The notes: generated by a model not told the origin, from the letters alone. 64,000 bases of DNA from Methylolobus aquaticus (GCA_004168015.1 SEYW01000014.1:1-64000); one strand, 5' to 3'; positions 41,326 to 53,670 are shown, numbered from the stretch's first letter. Numbers and translations are program-made.

Positions 41326-42657
41326 ATGCCAGCTGATCCGTCGTTCGCGAATCCCGTGCCCGCGCGTCCCGGCCGTCCGCTGTGGTCCTGGCGGGGTCGC
41401 CCGCTGTACCAGCGCATCCTGGTTGCGATGGCGCTCGGTGTCGCGCTGGGATTCGCGGCCCGCCAGTGGCTGGAAGCGGACCTGGCCGCGCAGCTGAGCC
41501 ATTATGTGCTGGATGTCGGCAAGCTGATCCTGCGCCTGCTGTCGATGATTGCGCTGCCCTTGATCTTCGTCGCGATCGTGCATGCCTTGCTCGTGGCCGA
41601 TATCGGCGCGCGCACGGCGCGGCGGCTGGCGGTACTGCTGATTACGAACACGCTGGTCGCGATCGTGATCGGCCTGCTCGTCGCGAACCTGCTGGAGCCC
41701 GGTGCGGGCGCGATGCCCGCGGTCGCGCCCCAGGTGACCTTCCCGCCGTTGAATCTCTGGGACGAATTGAAGACCAAGCTGCCCGAGAGTTTCTTCGGAG
41801 CCCTGGTGCCGAACTGGGCCACCGGTCGGCAGGACATCATTCCCGCTATCGTGATCGCGGTGGGACTCGGTGTCGCGATACGACGCGTACGCGAGCGGGA
41901 GCACGGCAAAGCTCGCTGCGGGGTCGAGGTCGTCGCCGAACTGTTCGAAACCTTCTATCGGGTTTTCCTGACGGCATTGCACTGGATCGTCGACCTGGTG
42001 CCGGTCGCGGTGCTGGCGATCGTCATGCACGTCGTCGCGACGCAGGGACTGGCGCCGTTCGCATCGTTGCTCCGCTTCGTCGGCGCCGTATTGGTTGCGC
42101 TGCTGCTGCAGGCCGCGTATTACCTGCTGCGGGTGCGGCTGCAATCCTGGGTACGGCCGCTGGATTTCCTGCGCGGCGGCAGCGAGGCGCTGTTGACGGC
42201 CTTCTCGACGGCCAGTTCGACCGCCTCGGCGCCCATCAACTATCACTGCCTCCGCTACCGCATCGGGCTGCGCGAAGAGTCGGCAACGATGGGGGCGCTG
42301 GTCGGCAGCAATTTCAACAACGACGGCACGGCGCTGTACGAGGCCATGGGGCCGCTGTACATCTCGCAGATGCTGGGCCAGCCGGTGCCGCTGCTGCGGC
42401 AGCCGCTCGTGGCCTTCATGGCGGTGATCGCGTCGGTGGGGGCGCCCGGCATCCCGGAGGCCGGACTGGTGACCATGGTGCTGGTCTTCCAGGCGGTCGG
42501 TCTGCCGACCGAGTATGTCGCGCTGTTGTTGCCGATCGACTGGTTTCTCGACCGTTGCCGCACCGCGGTCAACGTGATGGGCGACATGAGCGTGGCCTGC
42601 GTGCTGGACGGCCGCACACGGGAACCGCTGCCGATCGAACAGCCCCGGTCGGGCTGA
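41326..42657 (+). CDS. Dicarboxylate/cation symporter, SDF family
   Basis: A 443-residue inner-membrane secondary transporter of the DAACS family (glutamate or C4-dicarboxylate with Na+ or H+). Eight or so membrane segments are visible. The family's Ser-rich hairpin appears as AFSTASSTASAPINYH and the substrate/cation motif as NFNNDGTALYEAMGP. RCRTAVNVMGDMSVA near the end carries the conserved Arg and Asp. The ATG at 41326 follows a small hairpin (TCAGGC/GCCTGA) that might mask the start. Upstream frame is open but not family-like. Confidence 0.88.
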   Translation: MPADPSFANPVPARPGRPLWSWRGRPLYQRILVAMALGVALGFAARQWLEADLAAQLSHYVLDVGKLILRLLSMIALPLIFVAIVHALLVADIGARTARRLAVLLITNTLVAIVIGLLVANLLEPGAGAMPAVAPQVTFPPLNLWDELKTKLPESFFGALVPNWATGRQDIIPAIVIAVGLGVAIRRVREREHGKARCGVEVVAELFETFYRVFLTALHWIVDLVPVAVLAIVMHVVATQGLAPFASLLRFVGAVLVALLLQAAYYLLRVRLQSWVRPLDFLRGGSEALLTAFSTASSTASAPINYHCLRYRIGLREESATMGALVGSNFNNDGTALYEAMGPLYISQMLGQPVPLLRQPLVAFMAVIASVGAPGIPEAGLVTMVLVFQAVGLPTEYVALLLPIDWFLDRCRTAVNVMGDMSVACVLDGRTREPLPIEQPRSG

Positions 42658-42671
42658 GGCCGCGCCGGCCG

Positions 42672-43226
42672 CTACCAGACCAGGTCGTCGGGAATCTCGT
42701 AACCCGCATACTCGTCGCTGACCGCATCGCTGGTCTCGGATGCCTCGGCGACGTTCCACAGTGCGATGCTGGCGGCATGACGGGCGCGAATCTTTTCGGC
42801 GGTCTCGGCCCCGACCAGCTCGTACTTGCCGTCCAGCGCAACGATGGCCAGCCGTCCCGACGCGATCTTGCGGCTGGTGTCATCGGTCAGATAGAGCCGT
42901 TTCACCTTGCCGTCGACGACGAAGTTGTAGGGGCGTTCGCCGGGCTCCACCCGTTCCCGATGGGCCTCGATCAGTTGCCGCACCTGGGCCAGGGCAGCTT
43001 TCTGCTCGGCCGCTTCCTGTCGCTGCCGGTTCAGCTCACGGTCGCGCTCCGCCTTTTCCTGCTGCAGGCGCCGGTGGTCGGGCGCTGCGGGAGCCGGCGG
43101 AGTGCCATCGGGCTGCTGGCCTTGCGCGCGGCGTTCGTCCTTGACCTTGTCCTTCTTGGCCTTTTTCAGCTGCCTTTCGTTGACCAGGCCTGCCTTCAGC
43201 AGCTGGTCCTGTAATGCGTTGCCCAT
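42672..43226 (-). CDS. DUF2058 family protein, YaiL-like
   Basis: A 184-residue protein typical of the YaiL nucleoprotein/polynucleotide-associated family. It starts MGNALQDQLLKAGLVNERQLKKAKKDK, has a Lys/Arg/Gln-rich coiled middle, and a C-terminal domain with PYNFVDGKVKRLYL-like residues. The start at 43226 matches the family; an upstream frame to 43292 is not homologous. It is convergent with the symporter gene. Confidence 0.88.
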   Translation of the reverse strand: MGNALQDQLLKAGLVNERQLKKAKKDKVKDERRAQGQQPDGTPPAPAAPDHRRLQQEKAERDRELNRQRQEAAEQKAALAQVRQLIEAHRERVEPGERPYNFVVDGKVKRLYLTDDTSRKIASGRLAIVALDGKYELVGAETAEKIRARHAASIALWNVAEASETSDAVSDEYAGYEIPDDLVW

Positions 43227-43281
43227 GGTCGTTGTACTGGCTTGTCGAATGGGTAGGTGCGCTGCGCTCGCTTGGATTGCG

Positions 43282-44166
43282 TCATGGTGCACGGGGTCGG
43301 AATATCCGGTGCAGTGGTCGGGTGCCGGGATCGCTGATCAGGATCTCCCGCACGTTATCACCGATCATGCGCGAAATGTCGTCCGTCGGCAGGTCGTTGG
43401 CATCGTCGCCAAAGGGGTTCTCGATTTCCTCGGCGATCAGTTCCAGGCTGCCGAGCACATACAGCATGAACGTGCTGAGCAGGATCGACCAGTAGCCGAA
43501 TACGGGTGCGAAACAGAACGGCATCGTGATGGTATAGACGAAGACGAACTTTTTGATGAAAAGGCTGTAGGAATAGGGGATGGGTGTCTTTTTGATCCGT
43601 TCGCAGGCACCGCAGATGTCGGCTAGGTTCGAGAGGCCCGGGTTGAGATTGCGGTAGTGAGTGTCGGTCAGGTCACCGGCGCGGTACAGACGGTCCAGTT
43701 CGGCGAACAACTCGGCCGACACGCGGTTCGGACCATGGGCGATTCCGGTGCAAATCCCGGGTGCCGGGCCATTGAGCAGGTGTTCCCGCAGCGTCCCGGC
43801 GAATTGCCCTAACAGGGCCGCAAAGTTCGGACGGCTCGGGTGTGTCTCCGGCAGGTATGCATGCAGCTTCAGCGCGAGGTCGCGGGAGGTGTTGACGAGC
43901 TGGCCCCATAGCCTGCGGCCCTCCCACCAGCGCTCGTAAGCGGTGTTGGTCCGAAACACGAGCAATAGCGAGATGATGAAGCCGAGCAGCGAATGTACCA
44001 GGCTCGTGCCCTGCAGCGTGTTTCCGAAGAAGCGATGCTCGAGGTAGGCGATCAAGGCATTGAACAGCGCCACGGAGAGCATCGCCGGTAGCAGCCGGCG
44101 AAAGGTGTCGCTCTTGTGAAACTGGAAAATGAGTCCCCACCAGGACTTGGGATCGTAGGTAACCAT
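43282..44166 (-). CDS. Bestrophin family ion channel
   Basis: A 294-residue membrane protein of the YneE/bestrophin family. It begins MVTYDPKSWWGLIFQFHKSDTFRR, with hydrophobic segments LPAMLSVALFNALIAYL, SLLGFIISLLLVF and FCFAPVFGYWSILLSTFMLYVLG. FRTNTAYERWWEGRRLWGQL and the pore-neck residues of the family are present, as is IENPFGDDANDLPTDDI near the end. It is probably an anion or cation channel of the inner membrane. Confidence 0.92.
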   Translation of the reverse strand: MVTYDPKSWWGLIFQFHKSDTFRRLLPAMLSVALFNALIAYLEHRFFGNTLQGTSLVHSLLGFIISLLLVFRTNTAYERWWEGRRLWGQLVNTSRDLALKLHAYLPETHPSRPNFAALLGQFAGTLREHLLNGPAPGICTGIAHGPNRVSAELFAELDRLYRAGDLTDTHYRNLNPGLSNLADICGACERIKKTPIPYSYSLFIKKFVFVYTITMPFCFAPVFGYWSILLSTFMLYVLGSLELIAEEIENPFGDDANDLPTDDISRMIGDNVREILISDPGTRPLHRIFRPRAP

Positions 44167-44252
44167 GCTGTGCGCTGGGGTGAAGTTCTGCTGAGCTCAT
44201 CGCGGCCGCCCCTACCCGTGATCATACGGCAGGTGCGCCGTTTTGCCACCCG

Positions 44253-46523
44253 TCAGTGCCGGCTTCCCGTGTCCCCGGCGGCGCCCTGATCCGGTTGTTC
44301 GTCCGGGTCGGGGTTGCCGTTGACCCTGGTCGCGTTGGCGATCGGCCGGACGGAGAACTCGACCGCATCGATGACCGTGCCGTGCGCGTCGACCAGCGTC
44401 AGACGGTGTCGTCCGGGCACCGGCCGCCAGGGATGGTGAATCGTTGCCGACCCTAGCGCGGTTCCGTCCAGCTGCAGTTCCGACCCGGGTGGCGGTGCCG
44501 CTGCCGTCACGATCACGGCCTGATGAGCCTCCGGGATGTCGGGGTCGAGCGCGATCACGATGCCCTGCGGTGGCGAAAGGATGCGTGGGCCACGCGTCGC
44601 GGGGTCATTCAGCACGACCTCGCCGACTTCGGTCCCGGTCAGGAACCACTCGCGCCGCGGTGATTCCAGCGGCGGGCGAAAGACGATCTCGCGGCTCACG
44701 ACGCTCGAGGGCGGGGCTTCCGGGGGCGCCGCGCCGGGCGCCTGCGCATGCAGGCTGTCCATGATCGTCCGCCAGACCGGCGCCGCGCCGGTGATGCCGG
44801 ACACGTCGTGCATCGCGTCGCCCTCGAAGTTGCCGACCCAGACTCCGACCGTGTAGCGGTGGCTGAAGCCGATGCACCAGTTGTCGCGCATGTCCTTGCT
44901 GGTGCCGGTCTTGACGGCGGACCAATAGCGGGTCGACAGGGGACTGTCGAGCCCGAAGGTGATCGCGCGGCTGGCGCGGTCGGCGAGGACATCGGCGACC
45001 ACCCAGGCCGCCGCGGCGTCGACCGCGGGCCGAACCGTTGGGAATGGCGTGTCGAGCCGCAGGCGAAGCGCGCCGCTGCGGCCGCCGTTGGCCAGCGCAC
45101 GATACGCCGCAACCTGCTCCAGCAGGCTGACCTCCGCCGATCCGAGGGCAAGCGAGTAGCCGTAGTACTCACCGTCCCGGTCGATGCCCGCGTAGCCCAG
45201 CGCCTGGAGATGGTCGCGAAGCGGCGTGACGCCGACCAGGGCCAGCGCGCGCACCGCCGGAACATTCAGCGATCCGGCCAGCGCGGTGCGCACGCTGACC
45301 ATACCCTTGAAGTCGCGGTCATAGTTCTGCGGGATGTACAGCCCGCTGGGCGTTTCCAGGTTGACCGGGGAGTCGTTCAGCAGCGAGGCGGCCGTCAGAT
45401 GGCGCCGTTCCAGGGCCAGAGCATAGAGAAACGGTTTCAGGGTCGAGCCCGCCTGTCGCGGCGCGCGCGCGCCGTCGACCGCCGGGGAACGGGAATAGGG
45501 ACCGCCGGAGGCCACGTAGGCCAGCACGTCGCCGCTGGCATTGTCGGCCACTACGACTGCACCGTCGCGCACGTTCCGGTCGATCAGGGCGCGCAATTGT
45601 TCCGTGAGCGCGTCGATGGCCAGACGCTGCAGCCCCGCCTCCAGCGTCGTCGTCACGGTTTCGCCCGGCTCGCGGAGCAGTTGCTGCGCCAGTTGCGGGG
45701 CGAGGTTTGCCGCCGTCGCGACGGCCGGCGGCCGGGCCAGGCGTGCCGCCAAGGCCTGAAGCTCGTGGCAGTCGACCGAGGGGTTCCCGACTGCCGCCAG
45801 CGCACAGGCGCGCCGGCCGACATCGCCGGGTACCACATTCGGAGCCGGCAGCAGCGCAGTCAGCAACAGAGCTTCGTGGTCGTTCAGGCCAGCAGGCGCC
45901 TTGCCGAACCAGCCCCGCGCCGCCGTTCCGATGCCCTGGAGTTCCCCGCGAAACACGGCCAGATTCAGATACGCCTCGAGGATCTCGTCCTTGCGCCAGG
46001 TTTCCTCGAGGCGCAGCGCGGCGCGCATCTGGGCGAGCTTCTCCGGAATGCCGCGGTGTCCCGGTTTGGCGATGCCATCGCGATCCAGCAGCGCGGCGAG
46101 TTGCATCGACAGCGTACTGGCACCGCGCCGGCGGCCGGTGGCGAGCCGATCCCAGCTTGCCGCCGCAACCGCGCGCCAGTCCACGCCCGAGTGGCGGTAG
46201 AAACGCTTGTCCTCCGCCTGGATGACCGCGCGGATCAGGGCCGGTGACATATCGTCCAGCGTGGTCCAGGCGAGGCGCCGGACATTCCGGTCCATACGCC
46301 GTTCGTGCAGCACCTCGCCATGGCGATCCAGCAGCCACGCTTCCGATGAACGCCAGGCGGCACGAACCTCGGCTGGCGTCGGCAACGCCACGGAGCCGGC
46401 TCCGGCGCCGGAAAACGCCAGCAGGATGGCCGCAAGCCAGGCCATCGACCGCAGTCCTTGCGACCGGCGGTCGCGTGGCCGGCTCGGAGCGACAGGCGCA
46501 GGGGTTACTTGGCGGATGGACAT
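44253..46523 (-). CDS. pbpC: Penicillin-binding protein 1C
   Basis: A 756-residue bifunctional peptidoglycan synthase of the PBP1C class. An N-terminal anchor (SMAWLAAILLAFSGAGAG) is followed by the glycosyltransferase domain with Glu104 in IQAEDKRFYRHSG and TLSMQLAAL. The transpeptidase domain has Ser360 in AGSTLKPF, a SLN motif in LAGSLNVPA, and KTGTSKDMRD. The C-terminal BiPBP_C domain is typical of PBP1C. The ATG at 46523 is chosen because a typical start MSIRQVTP precedes the anchor; the frame is open far upstream. The alpha2-macroglobulin gene that often accompanies pbpC is absent here. About 300 bases separate it from the divergent esterase gene. Confidence 0.93.
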   Translation of the reverse strand: MSIRQVTPAPVAPSRPRDRRSQGLRSMAWLAAILLAFSGAGAGSVALPTPAEVRAAWRSSEAWLLDRHGEVLHERRMDRNVRRLAWTTLDDMSPALIRAVIQAEDKRFYRHSGVDWRAVAAASWDRLATGRRRGASTLSMQLAALLDRDGIAKPGHRGIPEKLAQMRAALRLEETWRKDEILEAYLNLAVFRGELQGIGTAARGWFGKAPAGLNDHEALLLTALLPAPNVVPGDVGRRACALAAVGNPSVDCHELQALAARLARPPAVATAANLAPQLAQQLLREPGETVTTTLEAGLQRLAIDALTEQLRALIDRNVRDGAVVVADNASGDVLAYVASGGPYSRSPAVDGARAPRQAGSTLKPFLYALALERRHLTAASLLNDSPVNLETPSGLYIPQNYDRDFKGMVSVRTALAGSLNVPAVRALALVGVTPLRDHLQALGYAGIDRDGEYYGYSLALGSAEVSLLEQVAAYRALANGGRSGALRLRLDTPFPTVRPAVDAAAAWVVADVLADRASRAITFGLDSPLSTRYWSAVKTGTSKDMRDNWCIGFSHRYTVGVWVGNFEGDAMHDVSGITGAAPVWRTIMDSLHAQAPGAAPPEAPPSSVVSREIVFRPPLESPRREWFLTGTEVGEVVLNDPATRGPRILSPPQGIVIALDPDIPEAHQAVIVTAAAPPPGSELQLDGTALGSATIHHPWRPVPGRHRLTLVDAHGTVIDAVEFSVRPIANATRVNGNPDPDEQPDQGAAGDTGSRH

Positions 46524-46822
46524 AAGATCGGACGTGGGAGTCGGGTGCTGCGAAGGCCGGCCAGGCCACTGCGGCATGGTGACATCGACAGGGTCCGCCG
46601 CCAAGGCGGCAGTGGCAATCCGCCGGGGTTCGTCTCTCGCGCCAGCCGGTCGGCGTATTTCGTTCGGTTTACCGCGGCGTACGATTGCCGCTATGCTGGC
46701 TGCCTTGGCCATGCCTGGCCGCGGTATTGCGGCAGGCTGCTCCAGCCACATCGATCACCACCTTAGGTCCCGGCCGCGAGGGAGTGCCCCGCGCCGTTTA
46801 ACCCGACGATACTAACCTGCCA

Positions 46823-47497
46823 ATGACTGCTGAACTTCTCGATTGCCTGACCGTCGAGTCCGGCGCGCCGCCGGCCGCCAGCGTGATCTGGCTGCACGGC
46901 CTCGGCGCCGATGCGCACGACTTCGAACCCATCGTCCAGGAGCTGCCGTTGTCCCGACTGGGTCCGACCCGCTTCGTGTTTCCGAACGCGCCGCATCGTC
47001 CGGTGACGATCAACGGTGGCTACGTGATGCGAGCCTGGTACGACATCGCCGGTGCCGATCTTGGCCGCAGCGTCGATGTTGCCGGAGTCGAGGCCTCGTG
47101 CCGCGAGGTCGCGCGGCTCATCGAACGTGAAGTGGCGGCGGGCGTCGCCCCGGAACGCATCATTCTCGCCGGCTTCTCGCAGGGCGGCGTCATCGCCCTC
47201 GAGACGGCGGCTCGCTATCCGGCCCGGTTGGCCGGCGTCATCGCGCTGTCGACCTATGTGGCCCAGCCGGACCAGCTACCGCTGGCGAACGCGGCGCTGC
47301 CGGTCTTCATGGGACACGGCACCGAGGATCCAATCGTTCCCTTCGCGCTCGGGCAAAGCAGCCGGGCCACGCTCGAAAGCCGGGGCTACGCCGTCGCCTG
47401 GCACAGCTACCCGATGCCGCACTCTGTGTGTGCGCGCGAAATCGCCGACATCGGCGTCTGGCTGATTCAACGGCTCGCGCCCCCGGGCCCGGCGTGA
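46823..47497 (+). CDS. Carboxylesterase/phospholipase family alpha/beta-hydrolase
   Basis: A 224-residue esterase of the acyl-protein-thioesterase/carboxylesterase 2 family. VIWLHGLGADAHDFEPIV gives the oxyanion loop, Ser119 in LAGFSQGGVIALE is the nucleophile, Asp169 lies in GHGTEDPIVP and His200 in YPMPHSVCAREI. The triad is complete and the length is normal. No signal peptide is present, so it is cytoplasmic. Natural substrates are probably short acyl esters or thioesters. Confidence 0.92.
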   Translation: MTAELLDCLTVESGAPPAASVIWLHGLGADAHDFEPIVQELPLSRLGPTRFVFPNAPHRPVTINGGYVMRAWYDIAGADLGRSVDVAGVEASCREVARLIEREVAAGVAPERIILAGFSQGGVIALETAARYPARLAGVIALSTYVAQPDQLPLANAALPVFMGHGTEDPIVPFALGQSSRATLESRGYAVAWHSYPMPHSVCAREIADIGVWLIQRLAPPGPA

Positions 47498-47579
47498 GCC
47501 GGTCGGGCGGACGCTCACGATGCGCTGAACCGCCGGGCCCGGCATAATAGGCGGCTACGCCAACCAGTCCATTCACTGC

Positions 47580-48590
<1,011 letters not shown>

Positions 48591-48648
48591 AGCAGGTGCT
48601 GCATCACGGGGCCGGCCATCGCCCGTGTCACGACAGAAGAGGACCGAC

Positions 48649-49290
48649 GTGCAAGCCTTTCAACATGAGTTCATAGAGTACGCCCTGGGTTGCCAGGTCT
48701 TGCGCTTCGGCGATTTCACGCTGAAGTCCGGTCGCCGGAGCCCATACTTCTTCAATACCGGCCTGTTCGACAGCGGGGCCCGCCTCGGTCGTCTGGGCCG
48801 GTTCTACGCACAGACGGTTCAGTATCATGGACTGTCCGCCGACGTGATCTACGGGCCAGCGTACAAAGGCATACCACTGGCCTGCGCGACGGCGATTGCG
48901 CTGGCCGACGAGACCGGGCGGGAGATTCCGTTCGCCTTCAATCGCAAGGAGGCGAAGGATCATGGCGAAGGCGGGATGCTGGTCGGCGCGCCGCTGGCAG
49001 GCCGGGTGCTAATCATCGACGATGTGATCACGGCGGGCACCTCCGTGCGCGAATCGGTGGACATCATCCGCGGCGCCGGGGCCGAGGCCACCGGTGTGCT
49101 GATCGCGCTGGACCGCCAGGAAAAAGGACAGGGCGACCTGACCGCGGTGCAGGAAGTCGAGAAGTCCTTCGGTTTGCGCGTCTATCCAATCATCACGCTG
49201 GAACACATCGTCGCGTATCTCGAACAAGCCGGCCGCGAAGCCGAGCTGGCCCGCATTCTGGAGTACCGCTCGCAAGCCGCTGCGGGTTGA
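48649..49290 (+). CDS. pyrE: Orotate phosphoribosyltransferase
   Basis: Transfers ribose 5-phosphate from PRPP to orotate in pyrimidine synthesis. The protein has 213 residues from the GTG at 48649, which is chosen because AGAGGA lies upstream and homology begins at [13 protein letters not shown]; an upstream GTG at 48625 is also possible. The catalytic loop [15 protein letters not shown] and PRPP motif [17 protein letters not shown] are intact, as is [14 protein letters not shown]. Confidence 0.96.
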   Translation: MQAFQHEFIEYALGCQVLRFGDFTLKSGRRSPYFFNTGLFDSGARLGRLGRFYAQTVQYHGLSADVIYGPAYKGIPLACATAIALADETGREIPFAFNRKEAKDHGEGGMLVGAPLAGRVLIIDDVITAGTSVRESVDIIRGAGAEATGVLIALDRQEKGQGDLTAVQEVEKSFGLRVYPIITLEHIVAYLEQAGREAELARILEYRSQAAAG

Positions 49291-49518
49291 CCGGTTAACG
49301 GGCTCAACGCGTCGTTCTGCCGCTTGGCGAGCGAAAGCGGTCGCTCGGAGCCGTCTGGCATGAGCCCTGCCGGTCCCGGCCATGCCGTCGGCCTGCGGCC
49401 GTCAACCGCCCGCGGGACGGCTACGGACCGGAATCCCGTGGCGGCCCCAACGAACGGCTACCTCGCGTCGCAGCTGCCTCTAACCCTGCTCGTCAGTCGC
49501 AGACGGAGCGCAAGGTCG

Positions 49519-51141
49519 TTGAATTTTCTACGCAAACTGGCACGATCGATCGTGATCTTGCTGATGAGCGCTGCGGCCTCCGAGGCCGCAGACTATTTCG
49601 TCAGTCCGGCCGGTGATGACCTGAATCCTGGGACTGCCCGGACCCAGGCGTGGCGCACCATCGGGCGGGTCAATCAGGCTGTCTTCGGCCCGGGGGACCG
49701 TGTTCTGTTCGAAGGCGGAAGGACCTTCTTCGGCAGTCTGTACTTTGATCCCTCGGATCAGGGTACGGCCGCAAGTCCTATCGGGGTCGCGTCCTACGGC
49801 GTGGGGCGCGCTTCCATCCATTCCGGTGCGAATTTCGGGTTTTTTGCCTATAACGTAGGCGGCTACGTTTTGCGCAACATCGATTTCGTCGGTGACGGAC
49901 CGGCGCTGAACAGCGATAGCGGCATTGTCTTCTACAACGATCGGCCCGACCGTCGGAGGCTTGATTACCTTAGGGTCGACCGCGTTGCAGTGACCGGGTA
50001 CGGGCAATACGGGCTGTTAATCGCGGCGTTGAACAAGAGCGGGTATCGCAACGTCCGGGTATCCAACGTAGACAGCCATCACAATGCGCTGGCCGGGATT
50101 ACGGTGTCGGGCCATTTTTCCACTTCGCTGCTCGGCTATGCCCACCAGAACATCCGTATCGATCATTGCCGTGTTTGGCAGAACTCCGGTCGTGCCGGGC
50201 TTTCGTCCCATTCAGGCAGCGGGATCATCATGTCGGACGTGGATAACGGACTCATCGAGTATTCGGTCGCGTATGAGAACGGCGCGCTGAACACCGCCAA
50301 CGGCGGTCCGATAGGCATCTGGGCCTGGGATGCCAATCGCATCGTCATTCAGCACAACGAGTCCCACCACAACCGGACTTCCTCCCAGACGGATGGTGGC
50401 GGCTTCGATCTGGATGGCGGTATGACCCGCTCGGTGATGCAGTACAACTACTCCCATGACAATGACGGCGCGGGTTATCTGTTGGCGCAGTTCCCGACGG
50501 CGCGGCCTTTTTCCGGGAACACCATCCGCTACAACATCAGTCAGAATGACGCGCGGAAGAACAGCTTCGGGGCCATCCATGTCTGGAACGGTGGCAGCGG
50601 GATCGAGCGCTGCGAGATCCATAACAACACGGTCTATGTCAGCCCGGCACCCAGCGGTACGCCGAGAGCCGTGTACTTCCAGACCTCGGCCCGCGACCTT
50701 CATGTTCGCAACAATATCCTGATAACGACTGGCGACTTGAGGCTCGTGGATGCCGTGGTGGGACAGACCGGTGTGCTATTCCAGGGAAATGACTACTGGT
50801 CGAGCGGTGGTAACTTCAGGGTGCGGTGGGAGGGGGCCGAGTATTGGGCTCTGACCAACTGGCGAGGGACCACGGGGCAGGAGAAGCTCGGCGGTGGTCC
50901 GGTTGGTTACCGTATTGACCCGCGGCTCGTGAATGCCGGGGGAGGTGGCACCCTGAATGATGCCACCCGACTCCCAAACCTGAGCGCCTATCGGCTGCAA
51001 GCCGGGTCGCTGCTGATCGATAGCGGTCTGGATCTTCCGGTGCTGTTCGGATTCGACGACGGTAGCCGCGATTTCCATGGCACGGCGCTGCCGCAAGGGG
51101 ACCGGGTTGATATCGGCGCACATGAGGCCACGTCACGCTGA
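49519..51141 (+). CDS. Secreted right-handed beta-helix protein
   Basis: A 540-residue protein starting at TTG with a short signal peptide (FLRKLARSIVILLMSAAASEA, likely cleaved before ADYFVSPAG). The mature part has the pattern of parallel beta-helix proteins: YFVSPAGDDLNPGT at the start, then stacked turns rich in N, D, G and H such as NESHHNRTSSQTDGGGF, QYNYSHDNDGAG and NTIRYNISQN. Such proteins are polysaccharide lyases, epimerases or glycan-binding factors. No specific catalytic motif is recognised. It sits between pyrE and argB, which are otherwise often close, and may have been inserted. The GT and sulfotransferase genes to the right make an exopolysaccharide role plausible. Confidence 0.75.
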   Translation: MNFLRKLARSIVILLMSAAASEAADYFVSPAGDDLNPGTARTQAWRTIGRVNQAVFGPGDRVLFEGGRTFFGSLYFDPSDQGTAASPIGVASYGVGRASIHSGANFGFFAYNVGGYVLRNIDFVGDGPALNSDSGIVFYNDRPDRRRLDYLRVDRVAVTGYGQYGLLIAALNKSGYRNVRVSNVDSHHNALAGITVSGHFSTSLLGYAHQNIRIDHCRVWQNSGRAGLSSHSGSGIIMSDVDNGLIEYSVAYENGALNTANGGPIGIWAWDANRIVIQHNESHHNRTSSQTDGGGFDLDGGMTRSVMQYNYSHDNDGAGYLLAQFPTARPFSGNTIRYNISQNDARKNSFGAIHVWNGGSGIERCEIHNNTVYVSPAPSGTPRAVYFQTSARDLHVRNNILITTGDLRLVDAVVGQTGVLFQGNDYWSSGGNFRVRWEGAEYWALTNWRGTTGQEKLGGGPVGYRIDPRLVNAGGGGTLNDATRLPNLSAYRLQAGSLLIDSGLDLPVLFGFDDGSRDFHGTALPQGDRVDIGAHEATSR

Positions 51142-51207
51142 ACAGATTTCGAACTCCGAGGCAGCTTGGCTGCGGCGTTGCCCGGAACCGCGCAGAGCGA
51201 GCCGCGA

Positions 51208-52527
<1,320 letters not shown>

Positions 52528-53622
52528 ATGAAGATTTTACATGTCGAAGGAGGCCGCAACTTCTATGGCGGTGCGCAGCAGCTCTTCTATCTGTTGCAGG
52601 GCTTGTCGGCGCGGGGCGTCGAGAACGCGCTGGTCTGTCCGCTCGGCTGCGAGTTGGGGCGCAGGGCAACGCCGTTCGCCGCCGTGCATGAATTGCCGAT
52701 GGGAGGCGACCTGGATGTGCGCCTGATTGCGCGCCTCGGCCGGGTCATTCGTTCGGTCGGACCCGATCTGGTCCACCTGCACAGTCGCATCGGGGCCGAC
52801 GTCATGGGCGGACTCGCCGCCCGCCTTGCCGGCGTGCCGGTGGTCCACTCCCGTCGTGTCGATAATCCGGAGTACCCGCTCGTCGTGGCACTGAAGTACC
52901 GTCTGTTCGACCGTGTCATCGCGATTTCGGAAGAGATCGGCCGGGTGAAGCGAGCCGAGGGGCTACCCGCGGCGAAGCTGCGGTGCGTGCACAGTGCGGT
53001 TGATCCCACGCCCTATCTCGCGCCGCCGGAGCGGGAATGGATGCGCGCGGAGTTCGGCCTGCCTCCGGAAGGGCCGATCCTCGCGGTCGTCGCGCAGTTG
53101 ATCGGGCGGAAGGGGCACCGCTACCTGCTGCAGGCGCTGCCGCGCCTGGTCGTGCGCTTCCCGAACTTGTCGGTGCTGTTCTTCGGCAAGGGCGCATTGG
53201 AGCAGGAACTGCGAGAAGCCGCGGCACAGGCCGGTGTTGCCGAACGGGTGCACTTTGCCGGGTTCCGCAGCGATCTGCCGCGCATCCTGCCCTGTCTGGA
53301 CCTGCTGGTACATCCGGCGCTCGCCGAGGGCCTGGGCGTCTCGCTGCTGCAGGCTGCCAGCGCCGGCGTGCCTATCGTGGCGTTTCGTGCCGGCGGGGTG
53401 CCGGAAGTCGTGCGGGACGGCGACAACGGTCTGCTCGTGGAACCCGGCGACGTCGATGGTCTCGCGGCGGCGGTCGAGACCGTGCTGGCGGATCCCGCCA
53501 AGGCGCGTGCCATGGGCCTTGCCGGTCGTGCGCTGGTCCAGCGGGAGTTTTCGGTCGATCGGATGGTGGAGGGAAATCTCGCGGTCTATCGCGAGTTGCT
53601 GGCTGAACGCGGCAGGTCGTGA
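52528..53622 (+). CDS. Glycosyltransferase family 4 protein
   Basis: A 364-residue GT-B enzyme. The N-terminal acceptor domain begins MKILHVEGGRNFYGGAQQLFYLLQGL, with a Gly-rich loop. The C-terminal donor domain has EGPILAVVAQLIGRKGH and HFAGFRSDLPRIL, then HPALAEGLGVSLLQAASAGVPIVAFRAGGVPEVV containing the E-x7-E-like retaining motif. It is a retaining nucleotide-sugar transferase, substrate unknown. The ATG at 52528 matches the family start. thyX follows after 90 bases with its own promoter-like box. Confidence 0.9.
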   Translation: MKILHVEGGRNFYGGAQQLFYLLQGLSARGVENALVCPLGCELGRRATPFAAVHELPMGGDLDVRLIARLGRVIRSVGPDLVHLHSRIGADVMGGLAARLAGVPVVHSRRVDNPEYPLVVALKYRLFDRVIAISEEIGRVKRAEGLPAAKLRCVHSAVDPTPYLAPPEREWMRAEFGLPPEGPILAVVAQLIGRKGHRYLLQALPRLVVRFPNLSVLFFGKGALEQELREAAAQAGVAERVHFAGFRSDLPRILPCLDLLVHPALAEGLGVSLLQAASAGVPIVAFRAGGVPEVVRDGDNGLLVEPGDVDGLAAAVETVLADPAKARAMGLAGRALVQREFSVDRMVEGNLAVYRELLAERGRS

Positions 53623-53661
53623 GGCATCCGGCGTGGCGCGTAGGCAGTCGGCCGTAGGTTC

Positions 53662-53670
53662 TGCTATAAA
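53662..53670 (+). promoter_or_regulatory. Extended -10 promoter element upstream of thyX
   Basis: TGCTATAAA fits the extended -10 form TGn-TATAAT with one mismatch. No good -35 is seen, as is usual for this class. Transcription would begin near 53677, giving a leader of about 36 bases. Confidence 0.45.

Noticed and set aside
41382-43214. A 610-codon plus-strand frame across the symporter and DUF2058 genes
   Set aside because: Out-of-frame translation of the symporter; very rich in Arg, Gly and Ala without any hydrophobic segments or motifs.
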